A stretch of DNA of 64,000 nt from positions 1 to 64,000 of the forward strand of contig NZ_BMCU01000005.1 of assembly GCF_014635345.1 (NCBI RefSeq). The letters are read 5' to 3'. Below the pieces are notes generated by a model, which searched no databases, was not told where the DNA came from, and saw only the letters and a list, made by a program, of their open reading frames with translations. Positions 16,265-23,501 of the stretch are shown here, piece by piece (the first letter of the stretch is position 1; the number at the start of each line of letters is the position of its first letter). The position numbers were made by a program, and so were the translations under genes. Origin of the DNA: Rhodococcoides trifolii (lineage in GTDB: Bacteria > Actinomycetota > Actinomycetes > Mycobacteriales > Mycobacteriaceae).

Positions 16265-16653
16265 GCGATCGGCCCTTCGAGCTCTTCACGGATCTTGGCG
16301 GCACGGGGGTCGAGCTCGCGGTTCGCGAACTTCACGTAGATACCGGTGATGACGAACGTGGTGACGAACTGAGCAAGGCCCAGAAGCAGGCCGACGTTGA
16401 TGTTGCCGATCACCTTGGTGCCCATGAAATCGTGCGCGTAGGCGCCGAGCAGCACGAAGCTGATGTACCAGATGAGGAAGAACGCGGCCATCGGGAACAC
16501 GAACCGGCGCAGACGGCGCTTGAGGTCCTGGAACTCCGGGCTCGCCTGCATGTCGACGAATTCCTGCGGCTCCGGCACGCGGCGCTCGGCCGGCATGTCC
16601 GGCCGGCCTCCGGCCTGCCCGCTCGCACCGGGTCCGGCGTTGGCTGTGGTCAC
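16261..16653 (-). CDS. DUF485 family membrane protein, partner of the acetate symporter
   Basis: About 130 residues with two transmembrane helices (FVFPMAAFFLIWYISFVLLG and a second ending VTTFVITGIYVKFANREL), the standard DUF485 layout. Such small proteins are nearly always encoded just before ActP-type symporters. The GTG at 16653 has a clear GAGAGGA ribosome-binding site; the frame is open further upstream to 16734, but no comparable site precedes that. The N-terminal 25 residues are a flexible Gly/Ala/Pro segment containing GQAGGRPD, encoded by copy 2 of the window's repeat, so that repeat has been accommodated in frame. Confidence 0.85.
   Translation of the reverse strand: MTTANAGPGASGQAGGRPDMPAERRVPEPQEFVDMQASPEFQDLKRRLRRFVFPMAAFFLIWYISFVLLGAYAHDFMGTKVIGNINVGLLLGLAQFVTTFVITGIYVKFANRELDPRAAKIREELEGPIA
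16605..16621 (+). repeat. Copy 2 of the oriented GGCCTCCGGCCTNCCCG repeat
   Basis: Core GGCCTCCGGCCTGCCCG, identical to copy 1. It lies in the N-terminal coding region of the DUF485 gene and is read on the opposite strand as GQAGGRP. Confidence 0.7.
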
Positions 16654-16758
16654 TGGCTGTCCTCTCGAAAACGGCTGATAGCCGAGAACCGTAGTGAGAG
16701 GGCCGTCACACCGGGAGCCTATGGCCGGGGTCACACGCCGAGGTGCGTGTCGGTGCGC

Positions 16759-16790
16759 CGAACGGTCGGCGGCGCCCTGCGAACGGTCGG
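16759..16790 (-). promoter_or_regulatory. Candidate LytTR response-regulator binding site upstream of DUF485-actP
   Basis: Two exact copies of CCGACCGTTCG on the minus strand (16780-16790 and 16759-16769) are spaced 21 bp apart, about two helical turns. LytTR regulators such as AlgR bind paired imperfect 9-bp direct repeats with roughly 12-bp gaps and a GTT core (the AlgR site is CCGTTCGTC). The position, about 106-137 bases before the DUF485 start, suits an activator site. A LytTR regulator is encoded 2.1 kb away. Confidence 0.6.
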
Positions 16791-16825
16791 AGTGGAGCCC
16801 GCGGAACGACCGAATTCGGCAGCCA

Positions 16826-18544
16826 CTACAGACGTTCTTTGCTCATTCCCAGCCTCTCGGGAGCGTGCATCCGCGTCATGATGCGACCGATGTCCACCGG
16901 GATCGTCCCCCGTGTGAGCAGGCTGACTCCGACCATCGACGCGAACGCGAGCGGCACACTGACCGCAGCCGGATAGCCCACGATCGTGGACGGCCACCCC
17001 CCGAGGAACTTCGTCGGAAGTCCGCCGAGGACGGCCACCGTCGCCGCGCCTCCGGACACCAGTCCCCCACCGATCAGACCGGCGGCCGCGCCGGCTGCGG
17101 TGAGCCCGCGCCACCAGATGCCCAACACGAGAAGCGGACACAGGGTCGACGCCGCGATGGCGAACACCAACCCCACCGTCCGCGAGAGGTCGAGCGAGAC
17201 CAGGCCCACCGACAACGCGAGCGGCACCGCTCCCGCGAGGACCGCGGCGATGCGAAAGTCCTTGACGCGCCCGCGAAGGACGTCGGTGCTCAGAACCCCG
17301 GCGATGGAGATGAGCAGTCCGGACGAGGTCGACAGAAAGGCGGCGATCGCACCGGCCGCCACCAACGCGGCGAGGAGCTGGCCGCCGAGCCCGCCGATGG
17401 CGGACGCCGGCAGCAACAGCACCGCGGCGTCGGACGCTCCCGTGATCAAGAGTTGCGGAACGTAGAGCCGCGCGAACACCCCGAGGACGGTGGGAAACAG
17501 ATAGAAGACGGACAACAGGGCAACGACGGCCAATGCCGTCCTGCGCGCCGCCGGGCCGTCGGGGTTCGTGTAGAACCGCACCAGCACGTGCGGTAGACCC
17601 ATCGTGCCCAGGAACGTGGCGAGGATGAGCGAGTACACCTGGAACATCGGGAACGGACCGCCGAGCCCGCCGCCCGGCGACATCCACTCGTCGCCGTCCA
17701 CCGGCGCGCCCGCCACCACGGGAACCGGTGCGTCGGCTGGCAATTCGAGCACCGTGCCGGACAGAAGCGTGTGGTCGCCCGCCCCGAGTCGGAGCGGCCC
17801 GTCCACAGCGGAACCGTCGACGGTTCCGCGGACGACCACGTCGACCGAGTCCGTCACCTGGACGACGACGTCGGTGGTGATGTCCACCGACGTGGCCTGA
17901 TCGACGGTCGGCGGGGCGGACGTGCCGAGAGTGCGATCGTCTGCGGCGAAGTGCACCGCGAGTACCACTGCGGGCACTGCGACCGCGGTGAGTTTGAGCC
18001 AGTACTGAAATGCCTGGACGAACGTGATCGACCGCATTCCCCCGCCGACCACGTTGACGATCACGATGACACCGGTGATCAGCGCGCCCATCCAGCCCGG
18101 CACGCCCAGCAGGATGTTCAGCGTCAGACCCGCTCCCTGGAACTGCGGCACCAGGTACAACGCACAGATCCCCGCGACGACGAGCATGGCGAGGGTACGC
18201 AGTCTCGGTGAGCCCAGACGGAACTCGGCGAAGTCGGGGACGGTGTAGGCACCCGAACGGCGCAGAGGCGCCGAGACGAAAAGCAACAGCCCGAGATAGC
18301 CCGCGGTGAAACCGATCGGGTACCACAGAGCGTCCGCACCGTACTTGGCGATCAGCCCCGCCACGCCGAGAAATGATGCAGCGGAGAGGTATTCACCGGA
18401 AATGGCCGCCGCGTTCCAGCGCGGGCCGACACTGCGCGAGGCCACCAGAAAGTCGGATGTGGTGCGCGCCAACCGAACTCCGTACGCACCGACGACGATC
18501 GTCGCGATGGCGGAGGCGAGAACCGCGAGCAGCGTGTACGTCAC
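16826..18544 (-). CDS. Sodium:solute symporter (second MctC/ActP-type monocarboxylate symporter)
   Basis: About 572 residues. SSS signatures match the neighbouring actP: GEYLSAASFLGVAGLIAKYG, a GGMRSITFVQAFQYWLK segment, and STSSGLLISIAGVLSTDVL. A hydrophilic insertion of about 90 residues (around 190-300, Thr/Asp/Val-rich) lies between two helices on the probable outer face; the other symporter has only a shorter one. The GTG at 18544 begins 2 bases after the stop of the small membrane protein upstream, which points to one operon with the LytTR regulator. It likely takes up short-chain carboxylates such as pyruvate, acetate or propionate. Confidence 0.85.
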   Translation of the reverse strand: MTYTLLAVLASAIATIVVGAYGVRLARTTSDFLVASRSVGPRWNAAAISGEYLSAASFLGVAGLIAKYGADALWYPIGFTAGYLGLLLFVSAPLRRSGAYTVPDFAEFRLGSPRLRTLAMLVVAGICALYLVPQFQGAGLTLNILLGVPGWMGALITGVIVIVNVVGGGMRSITFVQAFQYWLKLTAVAVPAVVLAVHFAADDRTLGTSAPPTVDQATSVDITTDVVVQVTDSVDVVVRGTVDGSAVDGPLRLGAGDHTLLSGTVLELPADAPVPVVAGAPVDGDEWMSPGGGLGGPFPMFQVYSLILATFLGTMGLPHVLVRFYTNPDGPAARRTALAVVALLSVFYLFPTVLGVFARLYVPQLLITGASDAAVLLLPASAIGGLGGQLLAALVAAGAIAAFLSTSSGLLISIAGVLSTDVLRGRVKDFRIAAVLAGAVPLALSVGLVSLDLSRTVGLVFAIAASTLCPLLVLGIWWRGLTAAGAAAGLIGGGLVSGGAATVAVLGGLPTKFLGGWPSTIVGYPAAVSVPLAFASMVGVSLLTRGTIPVDIGRIMTRMHAPERLGMSKERL

Positions 18545-18546
18545 CG

Positions 18547-18918
18547 TCAGTCCTCGACGAGGTCGGTGAATTCCCGCTCGTTGCGGTCCGCAACGCGCAC
18601 GAACAACCATCCCGCGCCGAGCAGAACCGGGTAGACGACGATGCCCAGAACCAGCCACGGCAACCGGACGCCCGCAACGGTCAGCTCGCCCACTTCCGGA
18701 AGCACCGCCATCAACACGGGGAACAAACACAGCAGAACCACCACGACCACCGCCGTGCGCATCGCGACCGCAAGTTGCGCACGGATCAGGCCGCGAATCA
18801 TCGCGTCGCCCACCTCGGTCTGTTCCTGCACCTCCACCCGCGTTCGCACGATGCGGGCGCCGCGTCGCTGCGCGAGAACCACGCGCTCCCGCGGCCGCGA
18901 CGCCCCGTCGGCGCTCAC
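18547..18918 (-). CDS. Small two-helix membrane protein of the LytTR-symporter operon
   Basis: About 123 residues from a GTG that overlaps the response-regulator stop (GTGA). A charged N-terminal half is followed by two hydrophobic helices (VAMRTAVVVVVLLCLFPVLM and LVLGIVVYPVLLGAGWLFV) and an acidic tail. Its size, topology and position just before an SSS symporter mirror DUF485 proteins, although the sequence is not an obvious match. It is probably the accessory subunit of the symporter at 16826. Confidence 0.72.
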   Translation of the reverse strand: MSADGASRPRERVVLAQRRGARIVRTRVEVQEQTEVGDAMIRGLIRAQLAVAMRTAVVVVVLLCLFPVLMAVLPEVGELTVAGVRLPWLVLGIVVYPVLLGAGWLFVRVADRNEREFTDLVED

Positions 18919-19691
18919 TGGCTCGCTCGCGCCCGTCGCGGTCCGCGGACCAGACGATCGCGGAGCTCGCGGGTGTGCCGCCTGCTGACGGGTAACTCGA
19001 CTGCGGGGGCGCCGCCGAATCCCCGCAGGCACACCACGAGTCCCGATCCGACCGTCTTGATCCCCGTCACCAAGCCGATCGAGACGAGGTAGGAACGATG
19101 AACCCGGAGGAAGCCGTGCTGTGACCACCGAGTTTCCAACGTGGACAACGGAATCCGAACCAAATGATTACCCTCGCTGGTGTGCAGACGCGCATAGTCC
19201 CCCTCGGCCTCGACCCAGGCGACCGTGCTGCGCTGCACCAGGGTGGTCACACCGCCCAGCTCGACGGGGATGACCTCGCCCCGGTCGTCGTCGTCATCGG
19301 GTGCGGGAGACGACCGTCGTTCGGACACCCGGCGGACAGCGTCGGACAGGCGCTCGTCGCGAATCGGCTTGAGAAGGTAGTCGACAGCCCCGATCTCGAA
19401 GGCGGCGACAGCGCGATCGTCGTGCGCGGTCACGAACACCACCGCGGGCGGCGACGCGAAATTGGCGAGGACGCCCGCGAGCTCGAGACCGTCCAGACCG
19501 GGCATGTCGATGTCGAGAAACACACCGTCGAATTCGGAGTCGCGCAGCAGCCGCAGTGCGGTGGTCGCATCGCGGGCCGCCGCCACCGACGCCACCTCGG
19601 GACGTGCACGCAGCAGAAACACCAGCTCGTCGAGCGCAGGTTGCTCGTCGTCGACAGCCAGAAGGCGGAGTCCGGGGTGCTCGTTCGTCAC
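18915..19691 (-). CDS. LytTR family response regulator
   Basis: About 258 residues. An N-terminal receiver domain has the acidic pair VDDE, the phospho-acceptor aspartate in FLDIDMPGLDG, VTAH and the lysine in LLKPI. A C-terminal LytTR DNA-binding domain follows (WVEAEGDYARLHT, FLRVHRSYLVS, ELPVSRRHTREL). LytTR regulators pair with LytS-type kinases and commonly control carboxylate or pyruvate transporters. Here the operon continues into a small membrane protein and an SSS symporter. The kinase expected next door is instead at 22329-23501. The GTG at 19691 was chosen because it starts just before the receiver domain; its ribosome-binding site is weak. Confidence 0.9.
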   Translation of the reverse strand: MTNEHPGLRLLAVDDEQPALDELVFLLRARPEVASVAAARDATTALRLLRDSEFDGVFLDIDMPGLDGLELAGVLANFASPPAVVFVTAHDDRAVAAFEIGAVDYLLKPIRDERLSDAVRRVSERRSSPAPDDDDDRGEVIPVELGGVTTLVQRSTVAWVEAEGDYARLHTSEGNHLVRIPLSTLETRWSQHGFLRVHRSYLVSIGLVTGIKTVGSGLVVCLRGFGGAPAVELPVSRRHTRELRDRLVRGPRRARASQ

Positions 19692-19744
19692 AGTGAGACG
19701 ATCGTGCCACGCCCGACCTCGATTCGGACACGGACTGTGGTTGT

Positions 19745-20176
19745 TCAGCCGATGCGCTGCCCGTACACCCGCTCGACGGTCATCCGCACGAGGACGCGGC
19801 GGTCGGACACCATCACCGCGCGGTATTCGTCCCAGTCGGGGTGCTCCCCCGATGCTGATCGGTAGTACTCGACCAGGGCATCGACCGCGGGATCGTTCGG
19901 GTCCGAGCTCGGACCGATCAGGGTCACCGTGCCTTCGGCAGTGGCCCAGGACCTCCCGTTCGGCCCGGTCACCTCGACGCTGGCCCGCGGATCCCGGCGC
20001 AGATTCTTCGTCTTGGCGCGGCCGTCGGTCACCGAGATCAGCACGACGCCGGCGGCTGCGTCGTAGAACGGGGTCACGGGAGAGAGCTGAGGGCGGCCGT
20101 CGGACTTGATCGTCGCGAGGACGCCGAGAGTGCTCTCGGCCAGAAGCGCGTAGGGGTCGAACGCATCGTCGGTCAT
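19745..20176 (-). CDS. PPOX-class F420-dependent / pyridoxamine 5'-phosphate oxidase-fold protein
   Basis: 143 residues forming a split-barrel flavin-binding fold. Motifs: LAESTLGVLATIKSDGRPQL, then TDGRAKTKNLRRDPRASVEV, a PPOX F420/FMN-binding pattern in which the basic stretch contacts the cofactor phosphate, and WDEYRAVMVSDRRVLVRM at the end. Actinobacterial relatives reduce or oxidise diverse substrates with F420H2. The substrate is unknown. It sits alone between the response regulator and a divergent lipase gene. Confidence 0.85.
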   Translation of the reverse strand: MTDDAFDPYALLAESTLGVLATIKSDGRPQLSPVTPFYDAAAGVVLISVTDGRAKTKNLRRDPRASVEVTGPNGRSWATAEGTVTLIGPSSDPNDPAVDALVEYYRSASGEHPDWDEYRAVMVSDRRVLVRMTVERVYGQRIG

Positions 20177-20215
20177 GCGTGCACGATATCGGGCGCCCTC
20201 GCATAGTGTTCGCTC

Positions 20216-21277
20216 ATGAGACGAGCGGGTGACCTTCTGTCCGCCGCGCCGCTTCCGATGAGATGGTGCGGCAGTCCCGGAGTGTCGAAGATCGCCTACC
20301 TGACCGAAGGCTCGGACGGAACACCCACCGTGGCAGCCGGACTGATGTTCCTTCCGGCCGGTGAGGCGCCGCCCGGCGGATGGCCCGTCGTGTCGTGGGG
20401 ACACGGGACGTCGGGAATCGGCCGGTACTGCGGACTGACGGCGTCGCGCGGGGCACCACACGACGCTTCGTTCCTCTCGGAACTGGCCCGCGCCGGGTAC
20501 GCCGTGGTGGCCACGGACTATCTGGGTCTGACACCTACCGCGGCGCAGTCGCATCCGTATCTGGATATCCGCACCGGGGCGACAGCGACGATCGACATCG
20601 TCCGCGCTGCCCGACAGGCGGATTCGGGATTGTCGGAGCGCTGGGTGACGTTCGGGGTGTCGCAGGGCGGTCACGCAGCGCTGGGAGCGGGAAGCATCGC
20701 CGCGAAGTACGCACCCGAGCTCGACTACCGCGGCACCGCTGTCATTGCCCCCGCGTCCCATGTCGAAACGCTGCTTCCGATGGCCGGCCCGCACGCACCG
20801 AGGATCCCCGAGCTGACCGGACTGGTCGCCATCGCCGGCGCAATCTTGTCCGGAATGTCGCTGAGGCCGAACGTGTTCGACGTTCAGCCGTATCTCAGCG
20901 ACGAGGGGCGGCGTGTCCTCGCCGCACTGGCCGACGTCTGCGTGGACAAGTGGGGCGACGTCGTCGACGGGGTGACCTTGAATTCCATGCTGACGAGGCC
21001 GTTGTCCGAACCGGCCTTCGTCCGAGCTCTCGGCGACTACATGCGCGTACCGACCTACGGGTACAACCGGCCGATCTTCGTCGCACAGGGCACGAGAGAC
21101 ACCATGGTGCCGTTGTCGCTGACGATGCGGCTACTGGCCGAGTTCGACGGCACCGGAACAGAATACGAGCTGGCCACCTTCGACTCCGAACACGACTCGA
21201 TCGCGGAGGAAGGCGGTTTCGCGGCCGGGTTGGACTTCGTGCGGAGCGTGCTGCCACCCGCCGGTCACACCGCTTGA
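20216..21277 (+). CDS. Secretory-lipase family alpha/beta hydrolase (cytoplasmic-looking form)
   Basis: 353 residues. Features of the LIP/secretory lipase family: GGWPVVSWGHGTSG (oxyanion region), VVATDYLGL, HPYLD, the nucleophile elbow GVSQGGHA (serine in G-x-S-x-G), a late Asp in FVAQGTRDTMVP and a histidine in DSEHDS. The family hydrolyses acyl esters. No clear signal peptide is present, unlike the related lipase at 23498, which is a lipoprotein. The two share the GGWPVVS-GHGT, HPYLD and SQGG blocks. The 3' end overlaps the converging xre gene by 13 bases. Confidence 0.82.
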   Translation: MRRAGDLLSAAPLPMRWCGSPGVSKIAYLTEGSDGTPTVAAGLMFLPAGEAPPGGWPVVSWGHGTSGIGRYCGLTASRGAPHDASFLSELARAGYAVVATDYLGLTPTAAQSHPYLDIRTGATATIDIVRAARQADSGLSERWVTFGVSQGGHAALGAGSIAAKYAPELDYRGTAVIAPASHVETLLPMAGPHAPRIPELTGLVAIAGAILSGMSLRPNVFDVQPYLSDEGRRVLAALADVCVDKWGDVVDGVTLNSMLTRPLSEPAFVRALGDYMRVPTYGYNRPIFVAQGTRDTMVPLSLTMRLLAEFDGTGTEYELATFDSEHDSIAEEGGFAAGLDFVRSVLPPAGHTA

Positions 21278-21525
21278 CTGCTCCACAGGTTCGCCAGAGC
21301 CTGAATCGGGAGCGACAACGCCTCACCGAGCGCGACCACCGTGCCGAACGCGGGGGTGGGCAGACGCCCGGTTTCGATCTTGCGCAACGTTTCCGGCGAC
21401 ATCCCCGCTGCGGCCGCTACCTCGCCCAACGGTCGATCGCCGCGGGCCTCACGCAGCAGAACGCCCATGCGTCGACCGGCCTCGACCTGATGCGGGGTGA
21501 GCGGATTACGAACCATGGAGGCCAC
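21265..21525 (-). CDS. XRE-family helix-turn-helix regulator
   Basis: 86 residues. Apart from short ends, the whole protein is one Cro/C1-type HTH domain: GRRMGVLLREARGDRPLGEV, AAAAGMSPETLRKIETGR, then PAFGTVVALGEALSLP. The recognition helix is SPETLRKIETGR. Starts at GTG 21525 or ATG 21516 are both possible. It diverges from map across a 35-base gap that contains a perfect 16-bp palindrome, so it very probably represses itself and map. Convergent overlap with the lipase gene. Confidence 0.85.
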   Translation of the reverse strand: MASMVRNPLTPHQVEAGRRMGVLLREARGDRPLGEVAAAAGMSPETLRKIETGRLPTPAFGTVVALGEALSLPIQALANLWSSQAV

Positions 21526-21531
21526 TCTACC

Positions 21532-21547
21532 CGGTATTTAAATACCG
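21532..21547. promoter_or_regulatory. Perfect palindromic operator between xre and map
   Basis: CGGTATTTAAATACCG is a perfect 16-bp palindrome, AT-rich inside a GC-rich region. It is centred 21 bases before the map start and 14 bases before the first possible xre start. This is the expected binding site of the HTH protein encoded alongside, placed over both core promoters. Confidence 0.72.
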
Positions 21548-21560
21548 TACACTCGACCGC

Positions 21561-22325
21561 ATGATCGAACTGAAAACGCCCGCCGAGGTCGAGAAGATGC
21601 ACGTCACGGGCCGGTTCATCGCCGACACGCTGACCGAGCTGGGTGAGCTGGCCGATGTCGGCGTGAACCTGCTCGAGATAGAGAACCGCACACGCGAACT
21701 GATCGCCGCCCGCGGCGCCACGTCCTGCTACTGGGACTACTCCCCCTCGTTCGGCAAGGGCCCGTTCCGCAACGTCATCTGCCTGTCGGTGAACGACGCT
21801 GTGCTGCACGGGTTGCCGTTCGACTACACCCTTGCCGACGGCGATGTGCTCAGCATGGACTTCGCCGTCGAGATCGACGGATGGGTCGCCGATTCGGCTC
21901 GTACCGTCATCGTGGGTACGCCCGCTACCGAGGACGCGCGGGTAGTCGAAGCAACCGAGGTCGCGCTGACCGCCGCCATCGACGCGTCGCAGGCCGGCAA
22001 CAAACTCGGCGACATCTCCGCCGCAATCTTCGAGGTCGCCGACCGCTACGGATATCCGGTCAACACCGAGTTCGGCGGACACGGGCTCGGCCGCACGATG
22101 CACGAGGATCCCCACGTCGCCAACAAGGGCCGGGCCGGACGCGGGCTGACACTGAAGCCCGGGCTCACCATCGCGCTCGAACCGTGGCTCGCGATCGGCA
22201 CCGACAAGATCGTCTACGACCCCGACGGGTGGACCATCCGCTCCGCCGACGGGTCGCGAACGGCGCACTCCGAGCACACGATCGCCATCACCGAGGACGG
22301 GCCGCGGGTGTTGACGGCTCGGTAG
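21561..22325 (+). CDS. map: Type I methionine aminopeptidase
   Basis: 254 residues of the pita-bread fold. It removes the N-terminal methionine from new proteins with a dinuclear metal centre. The five metal ligands are visible: Asp in DGDVLSMDFAVEIDGW, Asp in ADSARTV, His in GGHGLGRTMHEDP, Glu in ALEPW, and Glu in TAHSEHTIAIT. An essential gene usually lies with ribosomal or secY genes. This copy stands apart under an XRE operator, so it may be an additional, regulated paralogue. The leader is only 13 bases from the palindrome to the ATG. Confidence 0.9.
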   Translation: MIELKTPAEVEKMHVTGRFIADTLTELGELADVGVNLLEIENRTRELIAARGATSCYWDYSPSFGKGPFRNVICLSVNDAVLHGLPFDYTLADGDVLSMDFAVEIDGWVADSARTVIVGTPATEDARVVEATEVALTAAIDASQAGNKLGDISAAIFEVADRYGYPVNTEFGGHGLGRTMHEDPHVANKGRAGRGLTLKPGLTIALEPWLAIGTDKIVYDPDGWTIRSADGSRTAHSEHTIAITEDGPRVLTAR

Positions 22326-22328
22326 CTC

Positions 22329-23501
22329 CTACGCCCGAATCCCCTGCCTGAACTTCGGAATACGCATACTCACCTTGGTCCCCGCATCCGGCGCCGTCTC
22401 GACGACGAGGCCGTAATCGTTGCCGAAGGTGGCGCGCAGTCGGTCGTCGACGTTCGCGAGGCCGACGTGCATTCCCTCCTCCGAGTCGATCGATCCGGAT
22501 CGGAGCAGTTCGGGGTCCATGCCGACGCCGTCGTCCTCCACGCTGATCACGGCGTCGGTTCCCTCGTCGGCGGCGATGATGGTGATACGCCCGCTCCCCC
22601 GCCCGGCCACGCCGTGCCGAACGGCGTTCTCCACCAACGGTTGCAAGGCCAGGAACGGCACCACCACATTGAGGACCTCCGGCGCGATCTGCAAGGTGAC
22701 GTCGAGGGAGTCTCCGAACCGCGCGCGCTCCAGCGTCAGGTACCGATCAATGTTGCGCAGTTCGTCGGACAGCACCGTGTACTCGCCGGAGTTGCGGAAC
22801 GAGTAGCGGGTGAAGTCTGCGAACTCGAGCACCAGGTCACGCGCGCGATCGGGATCCGTTCGGACGAAAGACGCCACGGTGGTGAGCGAGTTGTAGACGA
22901 AGTGCGGACTGATCTGCGCTCGGAGCGCCCGCACCTCGGCGCGGTCCAGACGTCCACGCGCAGCATCGAGTTCGGCCAATTCGATCTGCTCGCCCACGTA
23001 GCGAGCGACCTCGGTGCACGCACCGATCATGCCCGGGCCCGGCTCCGCGACGGTGGCCGCACCCAGAACACAACTGACCCCGACACCGTCTGTCACCACC
23101 GGCTGCACGATCAGCGACCGGGCCGGGGAGTCACCGGATGCGCGGAGCCGCACCAGCACTCGGCGCTGACCGTCGATCGCTCGACGCGACGCCTCGTCGA
23201 ACTCGCCCGCCAGATCATCGTCGTCCGCGGTGTTGGCGAGAATGTGTCCGTCCGCGTCGGCGACGATCATCGCGTCGGCCCCGATCAGAACACGAAGGTG
23301 CGGTGCAGCTTCCGCCGCCGACGTCTCGTCCAGACCACGCCGCAGAGGCCGCGCGGCACGAGAGGCGGTGTGCAGAGTTGCGTGCACGGCGCGCTCGGTC
23401 GGCGTGGTCAGAGGTTGTCCGCTGCGCCGAGTGATGACGAAGAGCGCGGCCATCACCACCACCGCGATGGCGACGATCGCGACGGCAGCGGTGGCGGTCA
23501 C
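22329..23501 (-). CDS. LytS-type sensor histidine kinase
   Basis: About 390 residues. One N-terminal membrane helix (AVAIVAIAVVVMAALFVI), a GAF-like linker (VLIGADAMIVADADGHILAN), then the His_kinase domain with ALRAQISPHFVYNSLTT, where the histidine is phosphorylated, and an ATPase domain with VENAVRHGVAG (N box) and EDDGVGMDPE (G1). LytS/YpdA kinases pair with LytTR regulators, and the only one here is at 18915-19691, 2.6 kb beyond map, xre, lipase and PPOX. The GTG start overlaps the stop of the lipase upstream (GTGA), so it is now transcribed from the nhaP-lipase side. Confidence 0.88.
   Translation of the reverse strand: MTATAAVAIVAIAVVVMAALFVITRRSGQPLTTPTERAVHATLHTASRAARPLRRGLDETSAAEAAPHLRVLIGADAMIVADADGHILANTADDDDLAGEFDEASRRAIDGQRRVLVRLRASGDSPARSLIVQPVVTDGVGVSCVLGAATVAEPGPGMIGACTEVARYVGEQIELAELDAARGRLDRAEVRALRAQISPHFVYNSLTTVASFVRTDPDRARDLVLEFADFTRYSFRNSGEYTVLSDELRNIDRYLTLERARFGDSLDVTLQIAPEVLNVVVPFLALQPLVENAVRHGVAGRGSGRITIIAADEGTDAVISVEDDGVGMDPELLRSGSIDSEEGMHVGLANVDDRLRATFGNDYGLVVETAPDAGTKVSMRIPKFRQGIRA

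Noticed and set aside
20123..20140. GCCGAGAG-TG-CTCTCGGC palindrome, which resembles the TetR operators
   Set aside because: It lies inside the conserved coding motif of the PPOX gene (ESTLGVLAT), has a 2-base centre rather than the 3-base one, and there is no promoter around it.
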